Positions 24,701 through 32,875 of a stretch of 64,000 nucleotides of DNA are shown here, one piece after another. The stretch's first letter is position 1; every line of letters begins with the position of its first letter. This DNA comes from an uncultured Actinomycetes bacterium. Lineage in GTDB: Bacteria; Actinomycetota; Acidimicrobiia; Acidimicrobiales; RAAP-2. The notes under the pieces are model-generated. The model made no database searches. It worked only from the letters and a program-made list of their open reading frames with translations, and was not told the origin of the DNA. Where the stretch lies: assembly GCA_903885505.1 (NCBI GenBank), contig CAISIU010000101.1, forward strand, positions 1-64,000, given 5' to 3'. The translations under genes and the position numbers were made by a program.

Positions 24701-25919
24701 CTTCGCCTTCTCGCCACTGCGCGGTGCACCTATGACTCTGGCGCGCGCCAAGACCGCCCTGGCGGCCCTCGAGGCCGACGGCTTTGCCATCGTTGTGGGC
24801 GGCAGCGAGTGGTGCGCACGTTTCACCTGGGTGCGCTGTAACGACGTGGCCCGCCGTCAGCGACGCGCCAGCTATCCGGTTATTGACGCGACGACCTACC
24901 TGCGCTTTATGGCGCAGTGGCAGGGCGTGCACCAAGAACACTCGCTCAGTGGTCGCGACCGTTTAGCCGAGGTGCTGCACCAGTTGGCGGGTTTTGAAGT
25001 CGCGGCCGGTGAGTGGGACCACGTCTTGGCCTCGCGCGTGGCGGACTATCGCCCCGAGTGGCTGGACGAACTGTGCCTGTCGGGTGAATTCACCTGGGCG
25101 CGCCTCAGTCTGCGTGCGGGCGACGACGAGTCGTCACGCGGATCGGCCACGCCGTCAGCCGTCACGCCGGTGGCGTTTTTCCCGCGTCGTGAACGCCGTG
25201 AGTTTCAGCGCGCGGTGCGACTCGCAAATGCGCCGCGCGTGCCGGAAGCGGGGGCGTCACGCGACGTCTACGACGCCTTATCGCGTGGCGCGGCATTTCG
25301 CTTTGACCTTCCCGAGCTGGCGCGTCGTTTGCCCCCCGAGGTCGATGAAGGGGTGTGGGACCTCGTCGCTCGCGGTCTCGTGCACGCCGACGCGTTCGCG
25401 GCGGTGCGCTCGTTGTTGCGCGTGAGTTCGCGCGCCGCGACGCCCGCGGGGCGCCGCAAATTACGTGACGTGCAGCGCGCCTCAGTGAACTCGGGTGTGG
25501 GTGAAGGCCGATGGGACGTGGTCGCGAGCAGCGACGCGCCGGTCGAGCGGGCCGAGCTCGAGGAATTGGCCGAGTTGGTCGCGGTGCAGTTACTCGAGCG
25601 CTGGGGCATCGTGTGCTTCGACCTCTATGAACTCGAAGCGTTCAAGGTGCCGTGGCGAGAGGTGTTGCGCGCTCTTCGTCGTCTCGAAGTTCGAGGTGAA
25701 GTTGTTGGTGCGCGCGTCGTCACCGGGGTGGCGGGTGAACAGTTCATCCATCCGCGCGCCCTCGCATTACTGCGCGAGGAGCGCGTGGACATTGACGCTG
25801 ACCTCTCGACCTACGACCCGCTTAATTTCTCGGGTCTTATCGTCGGTGAGGAGCGAGTCGCCAAGCGCTCCAAGGCGCGCGTGCACTTCGCCAATGGAGC
25901 GTTGACGCCCGCGTCTTAA
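21726..25919 (+). CDS. lhr: Lhr-type ATP-dependent DNA helicase
   Basis: A 1397-residue superfamily 2 helicase of the full-length Lhr group, which in mycobacteria is a 3'-to-5' DNA helicase linked to DNA repair. The N-terminal core has motif I APTGSGKT (residues 45-52), motif II DEIH in VIDEIHAL, motif III LSATQ and motif VI QRIGRANHR. A winged-helix and Lhr core region follows, and a C-terminal domain completes the usual 1400-1500 residue length. Its start overlaps the stop of the 47-residue membrane protein. Its stop interlocks with that of the convergent GH25-like gene. Confidence 0.92.
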   Translation: MVIASSTLHPVISRWLDVRFPDGPTLPQRETWPLFDTPGDILVAAPTGSGKTLTAFVPLLDQLWRRETVSPGYRVLYLSPLRALATDIRDNLVRPLEEMTQLAMEMGEPVVDIRVDVRTGDTDRAERDRQRRKPGQILVTTPETLAILMSSDSGRESLRHLETVVIDEIHALCRDKRGSHMSLALERLDRFVSETTGRPPRRVGLSATQKPLSLVANFLSGHHDGRPDTRIVDAAAPRHVDLDIMLPGTDLDSIMSQEQFADVLTSLMQVIIENRTTLIFVGSRRFAERLAYRLAEQLENDGIMADASSVVAAHHGSLAHPKRKELERRLKAGELKALVATASLELGIDVGPVDMVCQIGSSRSIATFLQRIGRANHRVGGTPRGRLYPLTRSELVEMVAMLDCVQRGELDAVEIYPQPLDVMIQHLVGEVGARGEDTPQALMSMVRSAHPYRDLTDDDFAKALELTAHGITLGHGVKGAHLFHDEVNHLVRPRRSARMTALNNSGTIPDTGDYAVVVSDTEQKVGAVSEEFAVESSPGDIFVLGSQSWRIERVETGKVRVSDAGTATPTVPIWFGESPARSVELSQSVARLYEELTEPLAARDLEAAMDYLTRISGVNREAARQVAAYVSQALQELGSLPARDRLVVERFFDETGSAHLVVHSPRGARVNRALGLAMRKKFCVTFDFELQAAADDDAFMIALGPHHSFTLDTVMPMVRSYHARDTLVQAVLLLPMLQSRWRWNCGRSFVMRVRSNGAAVPINIQRMAAVDLMAAVWPSLAACQENAPAGPVPVPDHVLVRQTVEDVLHEPLDIDGLMTLLAEIESGAVTAHLVDRPTASVLSHGIVNGKSFTFLDDTEAAERRSREVYTPRGTAALGADGLPLVQERSALEPDVVTDVMSNLTPLVRSSDELAELIRDAGAIRAVDAWEEFAHHLVATDRLLVRDDLWIDARRPSVIEDLAMDDALAIAMMRSHLQAAGPVDVATLIGDSPFAFSPLRGAPMTLARAKTALAALEADGFAIVVGGSEWCARFTWVRCNDVARRQRRASYPVIDATTYLRFMAQWQGVHQEHSLSGRDRLAEVLHQLAGFEVAAGEWDHVLASRVADYRPEWLDELCLSGEFTWARLSLRAGDDESSRGSATPSAVTPVAFFPRRERREFQRAVRLANAPRVPEAGASRDVYDALSRGAAFRFDLPELARRLPPEVDEGVWDLVARGLVHADAFAAVRSLLRVSSRAATPAGRRKLRDVQRASVNSGVGEGRWDVVASSDAPVERAELEELAELVAVQLLERWGIVCFDLYELEAFKVPWREVLRALRRLEVRGEVVGARVVTGVAGEQFIHPRALALLREERVDIDADLSTYDPLNFSGLIVGEERVAKRSKARVHFANGALTPAS

Positions 25920-28150
25920 CGCGGGCAGTACACGCCGCCGTTGAGCTGCAGCGTGTTGTACAGACCATTCCAGGGCGCGTTACTTAAGAAGTTTTCTTGC
26001 GTCTGCGCGGGCCCACACCACGAGCCCAGCCCGAAGGCGATGTAACCGAGGATGTTCGATCCGGTGGTGCTCGGCAACTTGTAGGGCGGGGTCAAGACGT
26101 TGACCACCGTGCCGGCGGGATGACTGATGGTGAGTGGGGCGGTGAGTGGCACGGTGAGTGAGGTGCCGTTGTAGCTGCTCGCGATGGTGGCGGTGGCACT
26201 TTGCGTGCCCGCCGAGAAGTAGATGGTCTCGTTCGCGTTTACCCCGACATTGCTCGAGACCTGAATGCTGCTGGCTCCCACCGGCGCGGCCGCGGTCAGC
26301 GACACGGACTTCCAGAGATAGGCAATGGCCGGGAACACGGGAATGGGCAGGTTTGCGAGGTTGCCGTTTTTGAATTCGTATTGACTGGCGTAGATGGCGG
26401 GGTGCAGTTTTGGATCCACCGAGGCCAAGCCGTCTTCCCAACCCGCCACCATCTGTGCCCAGTTCGCGGGGTTCGACGGCGGGCAGGCGCTGCTGCCGCC
26501 TTGACCATCGAGGCAGGAGTGGTAGTCCGGGTACCCCTCGGGGTCAAGGGCCACCCAGTCGGGCTGCAGGCCGAGGCCCGCCGCGCGATATCGATCAATG
26601 GTGGTCGCCACCGCGGCCCCCGAGGCGAAGCCGTGGGTATAAAAGGTCGCGGGCGTCGTGGGCTCACCACGAAGTGGCCCACTCACGGTCCAGAAACTGA
26701 TCCAGGTCACTCGCTTGTGGCTCTTGGCGATATCGCGACCCACGATGAAATCGAAGCTGCTCGTGATGGCAGTGGCCGCGGGGACCCAGACCCACGGCGA
26801 ACTCGTGGTGCCGAGGCCACCGGTATCAGAGATCACCGGCCACCCGTCAGAAATTGCTTGCGGGTAGGTGCTGAGGGGAATGGCGTACAGGCCGGTGCCG
26901 GTGGGGGCGGGCTGCGCCACGCCACCGGCGAGGAAGGTGGGAACCGCATTCAGGCTGACACTGGCGGTGAAGCCATTGATGCTCTGCGCACTACTCCCAC
27001 CGGTGGCTGACGCGTCGGTGGCTTTGAAACTGTTTGCGCGACCCGTGGTGCTTGTCAGCACGAAGAAGTCGCCCCAGTTGGCCGCGGCCGCACCGAAGGT
27101 AACCGCACTGCCCGAGAGCGACACGGTGGGTTGGCCCGTTAGTGCTGGCGCGGTGCTGCCCACCGTCACGTCCACCGCACTCCAGCTGGTGAGTGCCGGC
27201 AAGGTCGATTTGAGCAGTAGGCCGTGACCGAGAGTGGTAATCGCGGCGAGGTACAGCGTGTTGCCACTGCTGGCGCTGGCGAGGGCCGGCAGAGAGTTAC
27301 TCGCGGAGGTAGCGGCAGTGAGGTCGCGGGCGGCACAGGTCGTAGCGCAACTAATGAGATCAATGTGGGTCACCCCGTTAGTGATCACGCTGGTGGCGTA
27401 AGTGGACGTGGCGGCGTCGACGAGTATCGGCGAACCCGTGGCCAGTGCTCCGGTCGGCGCGAGTGGGAGGGCCACCAGCGGTGACGGGGTGAGTGACGAA
27501 ATCGTCATTCCGAGTGACCACAGGCTGCCGGCGCTGCTCGTCACCACCAGTTGTGGGACATCGTTCACGACGCTCAGCGTGGGTTGACCCACGAAGGTCG
27601 TGGCCGTGGGCGCCGCCACCGTGGCGATATCCAGTGGTGCCGGTGCGGACTGCGCCGAGCCGTCGTGCCAGGTCGACAGCGCGGTATCAAATTGCGTGCG
27701 CGCCACGATGAGTTGCCCGTTAGAGACGTAGGCCACGACGAGGCGTCCCGCACTATCGACCGCAATGGCGGGATCGCCCGTGGCGAGAGGTACGCGATCG
27801 CCCAGTGCGGCCAGCGTGGTCGGTGTCGAGAACATGGTGGGATCGGCAATTTCAATATCGCCATTGGCCGAGCGAGTGGCGATCACCGTGGTGCCGGTCT
27901 GGTCGAGGGCAGTGGCGATGGCACCTACCGCCGTCAGTCCCATCAGAGCGGCGGGGAGGGGCACCGCGTCATAGGGCAAGGCACCGCTATTGGTAACGGC
28001 ATACGCGACGACCGGGGCCGCCACGAGGGGAGGTGCAGTGACCTGCGGCGAGACGCTGGCCAGCGCCCCACCGGAGACGGTGACCGCGGTCACCAGGCTG
28101 AGGGCGAGAATTCGACGAATCCCGACGTGGCGTCGACGTGGCGGCGTCAT
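25916..28150 (-). CDS. secreted protein: propeller-like N-terminal region plus GH25-like barrel
   Basis: A 744-residue exported protein. An N-terminal signal peptide (about 1-32) is followed by some 430 residues of short beta repeats that look propeller-like. After about residue 470 comes an alpha/beta barrel resembling GH25-like lysozyme or DUF1906 domains, with GRDIAKSHKRVTWISFW, an acidic DWVALDPEGYPDYHSC and PKLHPAIYASQYEF. A beta-rich insert of about 70 residues (SVSLTAAAPVGASSIQVSS...) interrupts it before a Cys-containing end. The acidic pair suggests a wall-active glycosidase, but this is inference. The start is preceded by TACACT with 9 bases of spacing. Confidence 0.6.
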   Translation of the reverse strand: MTPPRRRHVGIRRILALSLVTAVTVSGGALASVSPQVTAPPLVAAPVVAYAVTNSGALPYDAVPLPAALMGLTAVGAIATALDQTGTTVIATRSANGDIEIADPTMFSTPTTLAALGDRVPLATGDPAIAVDSAGRLVVAYVSNGQLIVARTQFDTALSTWHDGSAQSAPAPLDIATVAAPTATTFVGQPTLSVVNDVPQLVVTSSAGSLWSLGMTISSLTPSPLVALPLAPTGALATGSPILVDAATSTYATSVITNGVTHIDLISCATTCAARDLTAATSASNSLPALASASSGNTLYLAAITTLGHGLLLKSTLPALTSWSAVDVTVGSTAPALTGQPTVSLSGSAVTFGAAAANWGDFFVLTSTTGRANSFKATDASATGGSSAQSINGFTASVSLNAVPTFLAGGVAQPAPTGTGLYAIPLSTYPQAISDGWPVISDTGGLGTTSSPWVWVPAATAITSSFDFIVGRDIAKSHKRVTWISFWTVSGPLRGEPTTPATFYTHGFASGAAVATTIDRYRAAGLGLQPDWVALDPEGYPDYHSCLDGQGGSSACPPSNPANWAQMVAGWEDGLASVDPKLHPAIYASQYEFKNGNLANLPIPVFPAIAYLWKSVSLTAAAPVGASSIQVSSNVGVNANETIYFSAGTQSATATIASSYNGTSLTVPLTAPLTISHPAGTVVNVLTPPYKLPSTTGSNILGYIAFGLGSWCGPAQTQENFLSNAPWNGLYNTLQLNGGVYCPR

Positions 28151-28159
28151 GGTTGTTCC

Positions 28160-28165
28160 AGTGTA
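28160..28165 (-). promoter_or_regulatory. -10 element (TACACT) of the GH25-like gene
   Basis: TACACT on the minus strand lies 9 bases before the ATG at 28150. The spacing is longer than the common 6, so this call is weaker. Confidence 0.4.
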
Positions 28166-28179
28166 CGAAGCCCGTTCAC

Positions 28180-31100
28180 CTAAATGACGAGATTCACTGA
28201 TCCTGAATTGATGACGGGAATTGCCCCCGCGACCGACAGGCTGTACGCCCCCGTCAGGCCGACGAGGGGGGCGAGGGGGCGCAGCATGTCAAGTGAGGTA
28301 CCACTCGCGAGAACGAGTGAACCCGACTGAATGACAATGACGTCCGCGCCCGTGGTGCCCGCGACCAGGCCCACCAGCCCACTGGTGTAGTGAGTGGGAG
28401 TCGCCGTCGTCACCGTCGCGCGTAGTGATCCGGTGAGCGTGCTCAGGTCCACGGAGAACACGCTGACGCGTGAACTCGTGGGTAGGGCGACGGTGAGTGT
28501 GTTTCCCATCGCGAGCACCGCGGCGGTCCCGGTGGTGCTGGCGGGGGCAGACCCGATGACGACCTGACGCCAATTGCCCGCCGACCAGACGTCGAGCACG
28601 CTCGACGTCGCGGTGCGCGTGGCCACGATGATCTTGGCGCCGACCGTGATGGCCGACGGTGCACCCGTGATGGGCGTGGCCCTGATGCTGCTCGTCACGT
28701 CGCGAACGGTGCCGACGAGGCCACTGGCATTCACCGTGGCGGCCATGAGGTGATTGGACGCATTTCGCCAGGTCACCAGCCACTGGCCCGCGGTGGGCAG
28801 TGCGCTGATGGTGGGCACACCCATGAGGTTCATGGGCTGCTTGGCGGTCGCGGTGATGTTGATGACGCGAGGCGAACTGGTGGCGTTGAGGTCCACCACC
28901 ACGCTGCCACCGGCATTGATGGCCACCGAGCAGGTCGCCGCGCAGCTGAGCGCGGGGTTCACGTTGCTGGTGGGCAGGTGCTGCGAACTCGTGAGGTCAA
29001 TCGTTGAACTTCCCGACGCGGTGGCGAGAAAGAGGTGGCCTTGGGCGCCGCGTCCCGCGATGTAGAGGGTGCCCGAACTGCTCAAAGCATCAACAGCCGG
29101 TAGATACGACAAGAGTCGAGCCAGACCTAACGACGCCGAGACGGGGGCGGGGAAGGGCGACGTGGCCGTCAGCGTCGTGGTGGCGAGGGCCACGTTTCCC
29201 GCCTGGACACTGAGGGTGACGGTGCCGGCCTGAGTGGGACTCACTGTGAAGGTCGTGGTGCCGTTACTCGTGGTGGAGCTCACGGCCAGCCCCGATGAGG
29301 GCGACGACGTGAGCGTCGGGGTCAGGGTCGTGATCACCGTGCCGTCGTACGTGCGAGGCGTGACTGAGACGATGAGTGGGGCACCGTCCACCGACGTCGA
29401 GGAAGTCGACGCCGTCACGCTGGAGGTGCGGGCGACGGCGACCGCGTCACCCACCGTGATGGTGGAGGTGGAAATGTTGCGACCCGCCACGACGATGCTG
29501 AGCTGATAGGTGCCGGCCTGCGTGGCCGAGAGCGCGAAGGTGCTGCGGCCCGCACTGACGGACACAGCGTTGCCAACAATGAGTCCCGTGGCCGGCGTCA
29601 CCGAGACCACCGGGGTCACGGTGGTCATGAGCGCATTGGCAAAGTTGCGCGCCGTCACGGAGAGGGTGCCGGGTGCGCCATGGACGGTCAAGCTGCTGGG
29701 GGCACTGACCGTGGAGTTTGTGGCGGAGGCAACGAGCGGGCAGATGGCGTTATAGAACGTCGCCGGATCGATGGTGCCCAGTCCCGAGGCGGGGTCGTAG
29801 CCCACGGTGGCGTCGAAGGCCCCGAGACCCAGCGTGTCGTTGTTGCCTCGGGTGATATCGATCAGGCCGCCACCGGAGGTGTTCATCGCGTAGAGCTGCG
29901 TGTTGAGATTGCCGAAGCCCGTCGTCACGCCGCAGTTTTGACTCGCGACGGCGATGATGGACGCCACGAGGGGTGAGCCAATGGACGTGCCCCCGATGCC
30001 ACCCCACGATCCTTGGTAGCGAAAAAGAAAGCCGCGACTGGGGTCGCCGACCACGGAGATGTCGGGCACTGCTCGACAGGTCTGGTCCCCGGTGACCCCA
30101 CAGGTCGTCGGACTCAGCGAGAGAGCCCCCGACGCGACGAGGGCGCTTTGTTGCCAGGCGGGGGTGGCGAAGGTCTGCGAGAAGCCACCGCCACTACCCA
30201 CGGTGGTGCCGATGCCGTCATTCCACACTGACGCGGCGAGGGGGGAGAAGCTCGTGACGCTGAGGCCGCCGACACCGGTCACCGTGGGCTGACCGGCGGG
30301 GTCGTCGACAGCCAAGACGGAGGTGGCAAAAGAATTGGAGGAGTCGTAACAGTCCGCCGAACCGGAATCACCGGAAGCGGCGATGAGGGACTGCCCTTGG
30401 GCCACCATCTGCTGGAAGATGGGCACCTCGGCGCTTTGATCAAGCTGACTTTCGCAGATGCCCCACGACGAACTGATAATGGACGCACTGTCATCGGCGG
30501 CCATTTGTGCGTACACGTCGGTGGGCCCCACGTCATTGTTGGGACCGAGATACACGATGACGTGCGCACCCGGACTCATGGCGATGATCTCTTGGAGGTC
30601 AAGAGTGGGCTCCGCACCGGTTGCGGGATCAAAGGGGCCGGCACCACCATCAACAGTGACGGTTGAGACCGACGGCGTGATCCCGAAACAGTTGGCGTAG
30701 GCGGTGATGTCGGAGTTTCGATACGCGGCTAATTCGTAGAGGGCAATGGTCTGGCCGACACCCGTGTTGCCCGCCGCCCACTGCGAGGTGAGGCCGTAGC
30801 CCGCTGCTTCGGCCTGCGGTGACCACGCACCACCACTTTGGATGGACGGCTGTGCCCCACTACAGCCACTCGTGACCGTGGGCACACTGTGCGCGACGAG
30901 TGACGTGTGGACGCGCTCGCCGCTGATGCCGGTGACGGCAGCAATGACACGGCTGAGTGAGAGTGGCACCGAGGCGGGAGTGTTAACGAGGGTTTGCCAG
31001 CGTGACCCCACGTGACGCTGGACGAAGTGCGTGCTCAGCGCGCGCGAGAGATCTGAGATCTGGCCGCGAGCGGTCACCACCAGGCCACCATCACGAGGCG

Positions 31101-31443
31101 CGTCGAGGTGAACGTGAAACGAGCGGAAGTAGGCGCGCACCGCGGCCAGAGCCGACGCGGACGGGGCGAAACGGCGCGCGAAGTCACCGCGACGAAGAAA
31201 GTGGCGATACTGCGGCGATGACGGATTGTTCACCGCGTCCACGAGTCGCTGCAGCTCCACGGGGTGCGAGGGACGAAGAACGACGTTGATGGCCAATGTG
31301 CCATGGGCGGCGCGGGCGTGCACCGTCGTGACGAGCGGGGTGGCGACGACCACTCGAGGTTCACTCGCCGCGACCGATATCGCAGGCACTACTGAGGCCG
31401 CGAGAAGGCCCGCACTCGCGAGGAATATGCGGCCCATTTTCAT
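28180..31443 (-). CDS. secreted S53 (sedolisin/kumamolisin-type) serine peptidase
   Basis: A 1087-residue exported peptidase. A signal peptide (1-26) precedes an activation prodomain (about 40-185, with HFLRRGDFARRFAPS). The catalytic domain has Glu278 and Asp282 (AEPTLDLQE), oxyanion Asp359 (ASGDSGS) and nucleophile Ser487 (GGTSIGSP), so the S53 site is complete. The calcium site near GLGTIDPATF is also visible. S53 enzymes usually work at acid pH. After about residue 565 come two Ig-like repeats and a 300-residue propeller-like region that resembles part of the neighbouring secreted protein. The leaderless start is supported by TAGAGT. Confidence 0.9.
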   Translation of the reverse strand: MKMGRIFLASAGLLAASVVPAISVAASEPRVVVATPLVTTVHARAAHGTLAINVVLRPSHPVELQRLVDAVNNPSSPQYRHFLRRGDFARRFAPSASALAAVRAYFRSFHVHLDAPRDGGLVVTARGQISDLSRALSTHFVQRHVGSRWQTLVNTPASVPLSLSRVIAAVTGISGERVHTSLVAHSVPTVTSGCSGAQPSIQSGGAWSPQAEAAGYGLTSQWAAGNTGVGQTIALYELAAYRNSDITAYANCFGITPSVSTVTVDGGAGPFDPATGAEPTLDLQEIIAMSPGAHVIVYLGPNNDVGPTDVYAQMAADDSASIISSSWGICESQLDQSAEVPIFQQMVAQGQSLIAASGDSGSADCYDSSNSFATSVLAVDDPAGQPTVTGVGGLSVTSFSPLAASVWNDGIGTTVGSGGGFSQTFATPAWQQSALVASGALSLSPTTCGVTGDQTCRAVPDISVVGDPSRGFLFRYQGSWGGIGGTSIGSPLVASIIAVASQNCGVTTGFGNLNTQLYAMNTSGGGLIDITRGNNDTLGLGAFDATVGYDPASGLGTIDPATFYNAICPLVASATNSTVSAPSSLTVHGAPGTLSVTARNFANALMTTVTPVVSVTPATGLIVGNAVSVSAGRSTFALSATQAGTYQLSIVVAGRNISTSTITVGDAVAVARTSSVTASTSSTSVDGAPLIVSVTPRTYDGTVITTLTPTLTSSPSSGLAVSSTTSNGTTTFTVSPTQAGTVTLSVQAGNVALATTTLTATSPFPAPVSASLGLARLLSYLPAVDALSSSGTLYIAGRGAQGHLFLATASGSSTIDLTSSQHLPTSNVNPALSCAATCSVAINAGGSVVVDLNATSSPRVINITATAKQPMNLMGVPTISALPTAGQWLVTWRNASNHLMAATVNASGLVGTVRDVTSSIRATPITGAPSAITVGAKIIVATRTATSSVLDVWSAGNWRQVVIGSAPASTTGTAAVLAMGNTLTVALPTSSRVSVFSVDLSTLTGSLRATVTTATPTHYTSGLVGLVAGTTGADVIVIQSGSLVLASGTSLDMLRPLAPLVGLTGAYSLSVAGAIPVINSGSVNLVI

Positions 31444-31449
31444 ATGGCC

Positions 31450-31455
31450 ACTCTA
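31450..31455 (-). promoter_or_regulatory. -10 element (TAGAGT), leaderless promoter of the S53 peptidase gene
   Basis: TAGAGT on the minus strand ends 6 bases before the ATG at 31443. The same hexamer precedes three other genes in the window. Confidence 0.55.
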
Positions 31456-31486
31456 CGAAGCCCGGTGGACCCCGCGTCGGTCGCCC

Positions 31487-31978
31487 CTAGGGCGTAGGGC
31501 GCAGGCGACGAGAAATGTCCGCGCAGTCGAGGCATACCGATTCGGGAACCAGACCCACCTTCATTAACTTGGCGAACATCCAGCAGCCCAGACAAAAGCC
31601 GGCGAAGGCCTCGAGCGAGGCGGCGAAGATCAGCGCGAGGAGGACCCATCGACCGGCACCCCAGCCCGCGGTCAGGGTGACGATGCCCGCGGCAGCCGAC
31701 ACGGCCAAACCCACCGCTTGGGCAAATCGCTTCGGCGGACCGGCCACGAACGTGGCGTGCCTCTCGAGGCGCGGCGCGACCAGGCGAGTGGCGATCTGAC
31801 CCAAGGGCGAGAAGCGGGGGCCACTGGCGACGCGAGCCGCAAAGCCCAGCGTCAGGGGAATCAGAATCCAGCTCCAATTCGTCACCAGGGCGATCACGCT
31901 CATGAGCACGACGCCGGTCGCGACGGTGCGGGCGGCAACTTCGTTGACCGGGTTCGGAAAGGAGAAGAAGCGGCGCAT
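31487..31978 (-). CDS. DUF4395 membrane protein with a Cys-rich C-terminus
   Basis: A 163-residue protein with about four membrane helices in two hairpins (roughly 15-48 and 85-125). The FPNPVNEVAARTVA start and the FAGFCLGCWMF motif are characteristic of DUF4395 proteins, and a second Cys pair lies in SVCLDCAD. Members often sit beside rhodanese, thioredoxin or sulfur-transfer genes. Here the neighbour is a TauE/SafE permease, which fits a sulfur or thiol theme, but the function is unknown. It starts with its own leaderless promoter. Confidence 0.8.
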   Translation of the reverse strand: MRRFFSFPNPVNEVAARTVATGVVLMSVIALVTNWSWILIPLTLGFAARVASGPRFSPLGQIATRLVAPRLERHATFVAGPPKRFAQAVGLAVSAAAGIVTLTAGWGAGRWVLLALIFAASLEAFAGFCLGCWMFAKLMKVGLVPESVCLDCADISRRLRPTP

Positions 31979-31984
31979 TCGTTA

Positions 31985-31990
31985 ATCCTA
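31985..31990 (-). promoter_or_regulatory. -10 element (TAGGAT), leaderless promoter of the DUF4395 gene
   Basis: TAGGAT on the minus strand ends 6 bases before the ATG at 31978, within a short AT-rich gap. Confidence 0.55.
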
Positions 31991-32019
31991 CCACTTCACT
32001 AGGAATAGTGGCAGTCGGC

Positions 32020-32787
32020 CTACGCGGTGACGAGGCGAACCACCGTGGCGAGGCCCGTCGCCACAATGAGGCCTCGCACCACCTTGACCGACAGACGCTG
32101 AATGAGCAAGGTGCCGAGGATGCCCCCGATCAGCGTGCCGATGAGCAGACAGCCGACGGCGGAGCCCACCAGGTGGCCACGCAGGGAAAAGATGATGGCG
32201 GCGGTGCCGTTCATGATGATGGAAATCGCCGACCGAAGACCTTGATAGGTCGCCATGTCGGCGTCCAAGGTCAGGGCGAAGAGGGCGAGGAGCAAGATGC
32301 CGACCCCCGCGCCGAAATATCCGCCGTAGACCGCGATGGCAAAGTTGCCGAGCTGTAGCGCCGCCTTGCGCTGACCGTGGGTGGTGCGGTGCGCCAGGCG
32401 ACTGGTGAGCCAGGGGGCCGCGGCGAAGAGAAGGGTCCCCACCAAAATCAGCCACGGCACGATGGAACGAAACGCGGCGGAGCTGGAGTGCAGCAAGATC
32501 TCGGTGCCGAGGGCGACGCCGAGGATGGAACCTGGAATTAATTCGGCAATGGCGCGACCCTGCGTGGCGAGTTGGCGACGAAAGCCCCCGAGGCCTCCGG
32601 TGTAGGAGGCCACGACGCCCACCGATGAGGTGACATTGGCTTGTAGGGCGGGGATGCCGGCCGCCAAGAGCGTCGGGAAGGTGATGAAGGTCCCCCCGCC
32701 GGCGATGCCGTTACTGATGCCCGCGGCGACGCCCGCGATGAGGTAGGCCACGATGCGGCCGGGTGAGTTCAAATTGACCGCGAGCAT
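32020..32787 (-). CDS. TauE/SafE (TSUP) family permease
   Basis: A 255-residue integral membrane protein with about eight helices, typical of the TSUP family that exports or imports sulfite, sulfonates or other small organic anions. The N-terminal repeat is recognisable as GVAAGISNGIAGGGTFITFPTLLAAGIPALQANVTSSVG, and the second repeat as YGGYFGAGVGILLLALF. The substrate is not readable. The DUF4395 protein downstream makes a sulfur compound plausible. The ATG is preceded by TAGAGT at 6 bases. The NUDIX gene is divergent. Confidence 0.85.
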   Translation of the reverse strand: MLAVNLNSPGRIVAYLIAGVAAGISNGIAGGGTFITFPTLLAAGIPALQANVTSSVGVVASYTGGLGGFRRQLATQGRAIAELIPGSILGVALGTEILLHSSSAAFRSIVPWLILVGTLLFAAAPWLTSRLAHRTTHGQRKAALQLGNFAIAVYGGYFGAGVGILLLALFALTLDADMATYQGLRSAISIIMNGTAAIIFSLRGHLVGSAVGCLLIGTLIGGILGTLLIQRLSVKVVRGLIVATGLATVVRLVTA

Positions 32788-32793
32788 TTCATT

Positions 32794-32799
32794 ACTCTA
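32794..32799 (-). promoter_or_regulatory. -10 element (TAGAGT), leaderless promoter of the TSUP permease gene
   Basis: TAGAGT on the minus strand ends 6 bases before the ATG at 32787. Confidence 0.55.
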
Positions 32800-32862
32800 C
32801 GGAGGTGCCCTTTACCCCTCGGCCAACTCTCGCCCATCCCTCAACTTGCTCTCGGTGCTTTG

Positions 32863-32868
32863 TACCGT
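32863..32868 (+). promoter_or_regulatory. -10 element (TACCGT), leaderless promoter of the NUDIX gene
   Basis: TACCGT ends 7 bases before the GTG at 32876. It supports that start over the ORF-track start at 32753, which lies inside the divergent gene. Confidence 0.5.
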
Positions 32869-32875
32869 GGGCGGC

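Noticed and set aside
31440-32066. 208-residue minus-strand ORF overlapping the DUF4395 gene
   Set aside because: Another frame of the same strand. It is Arg/Pro-rich, whereas the DUF4395 frame has clear membrane helices and the family Cys motif.
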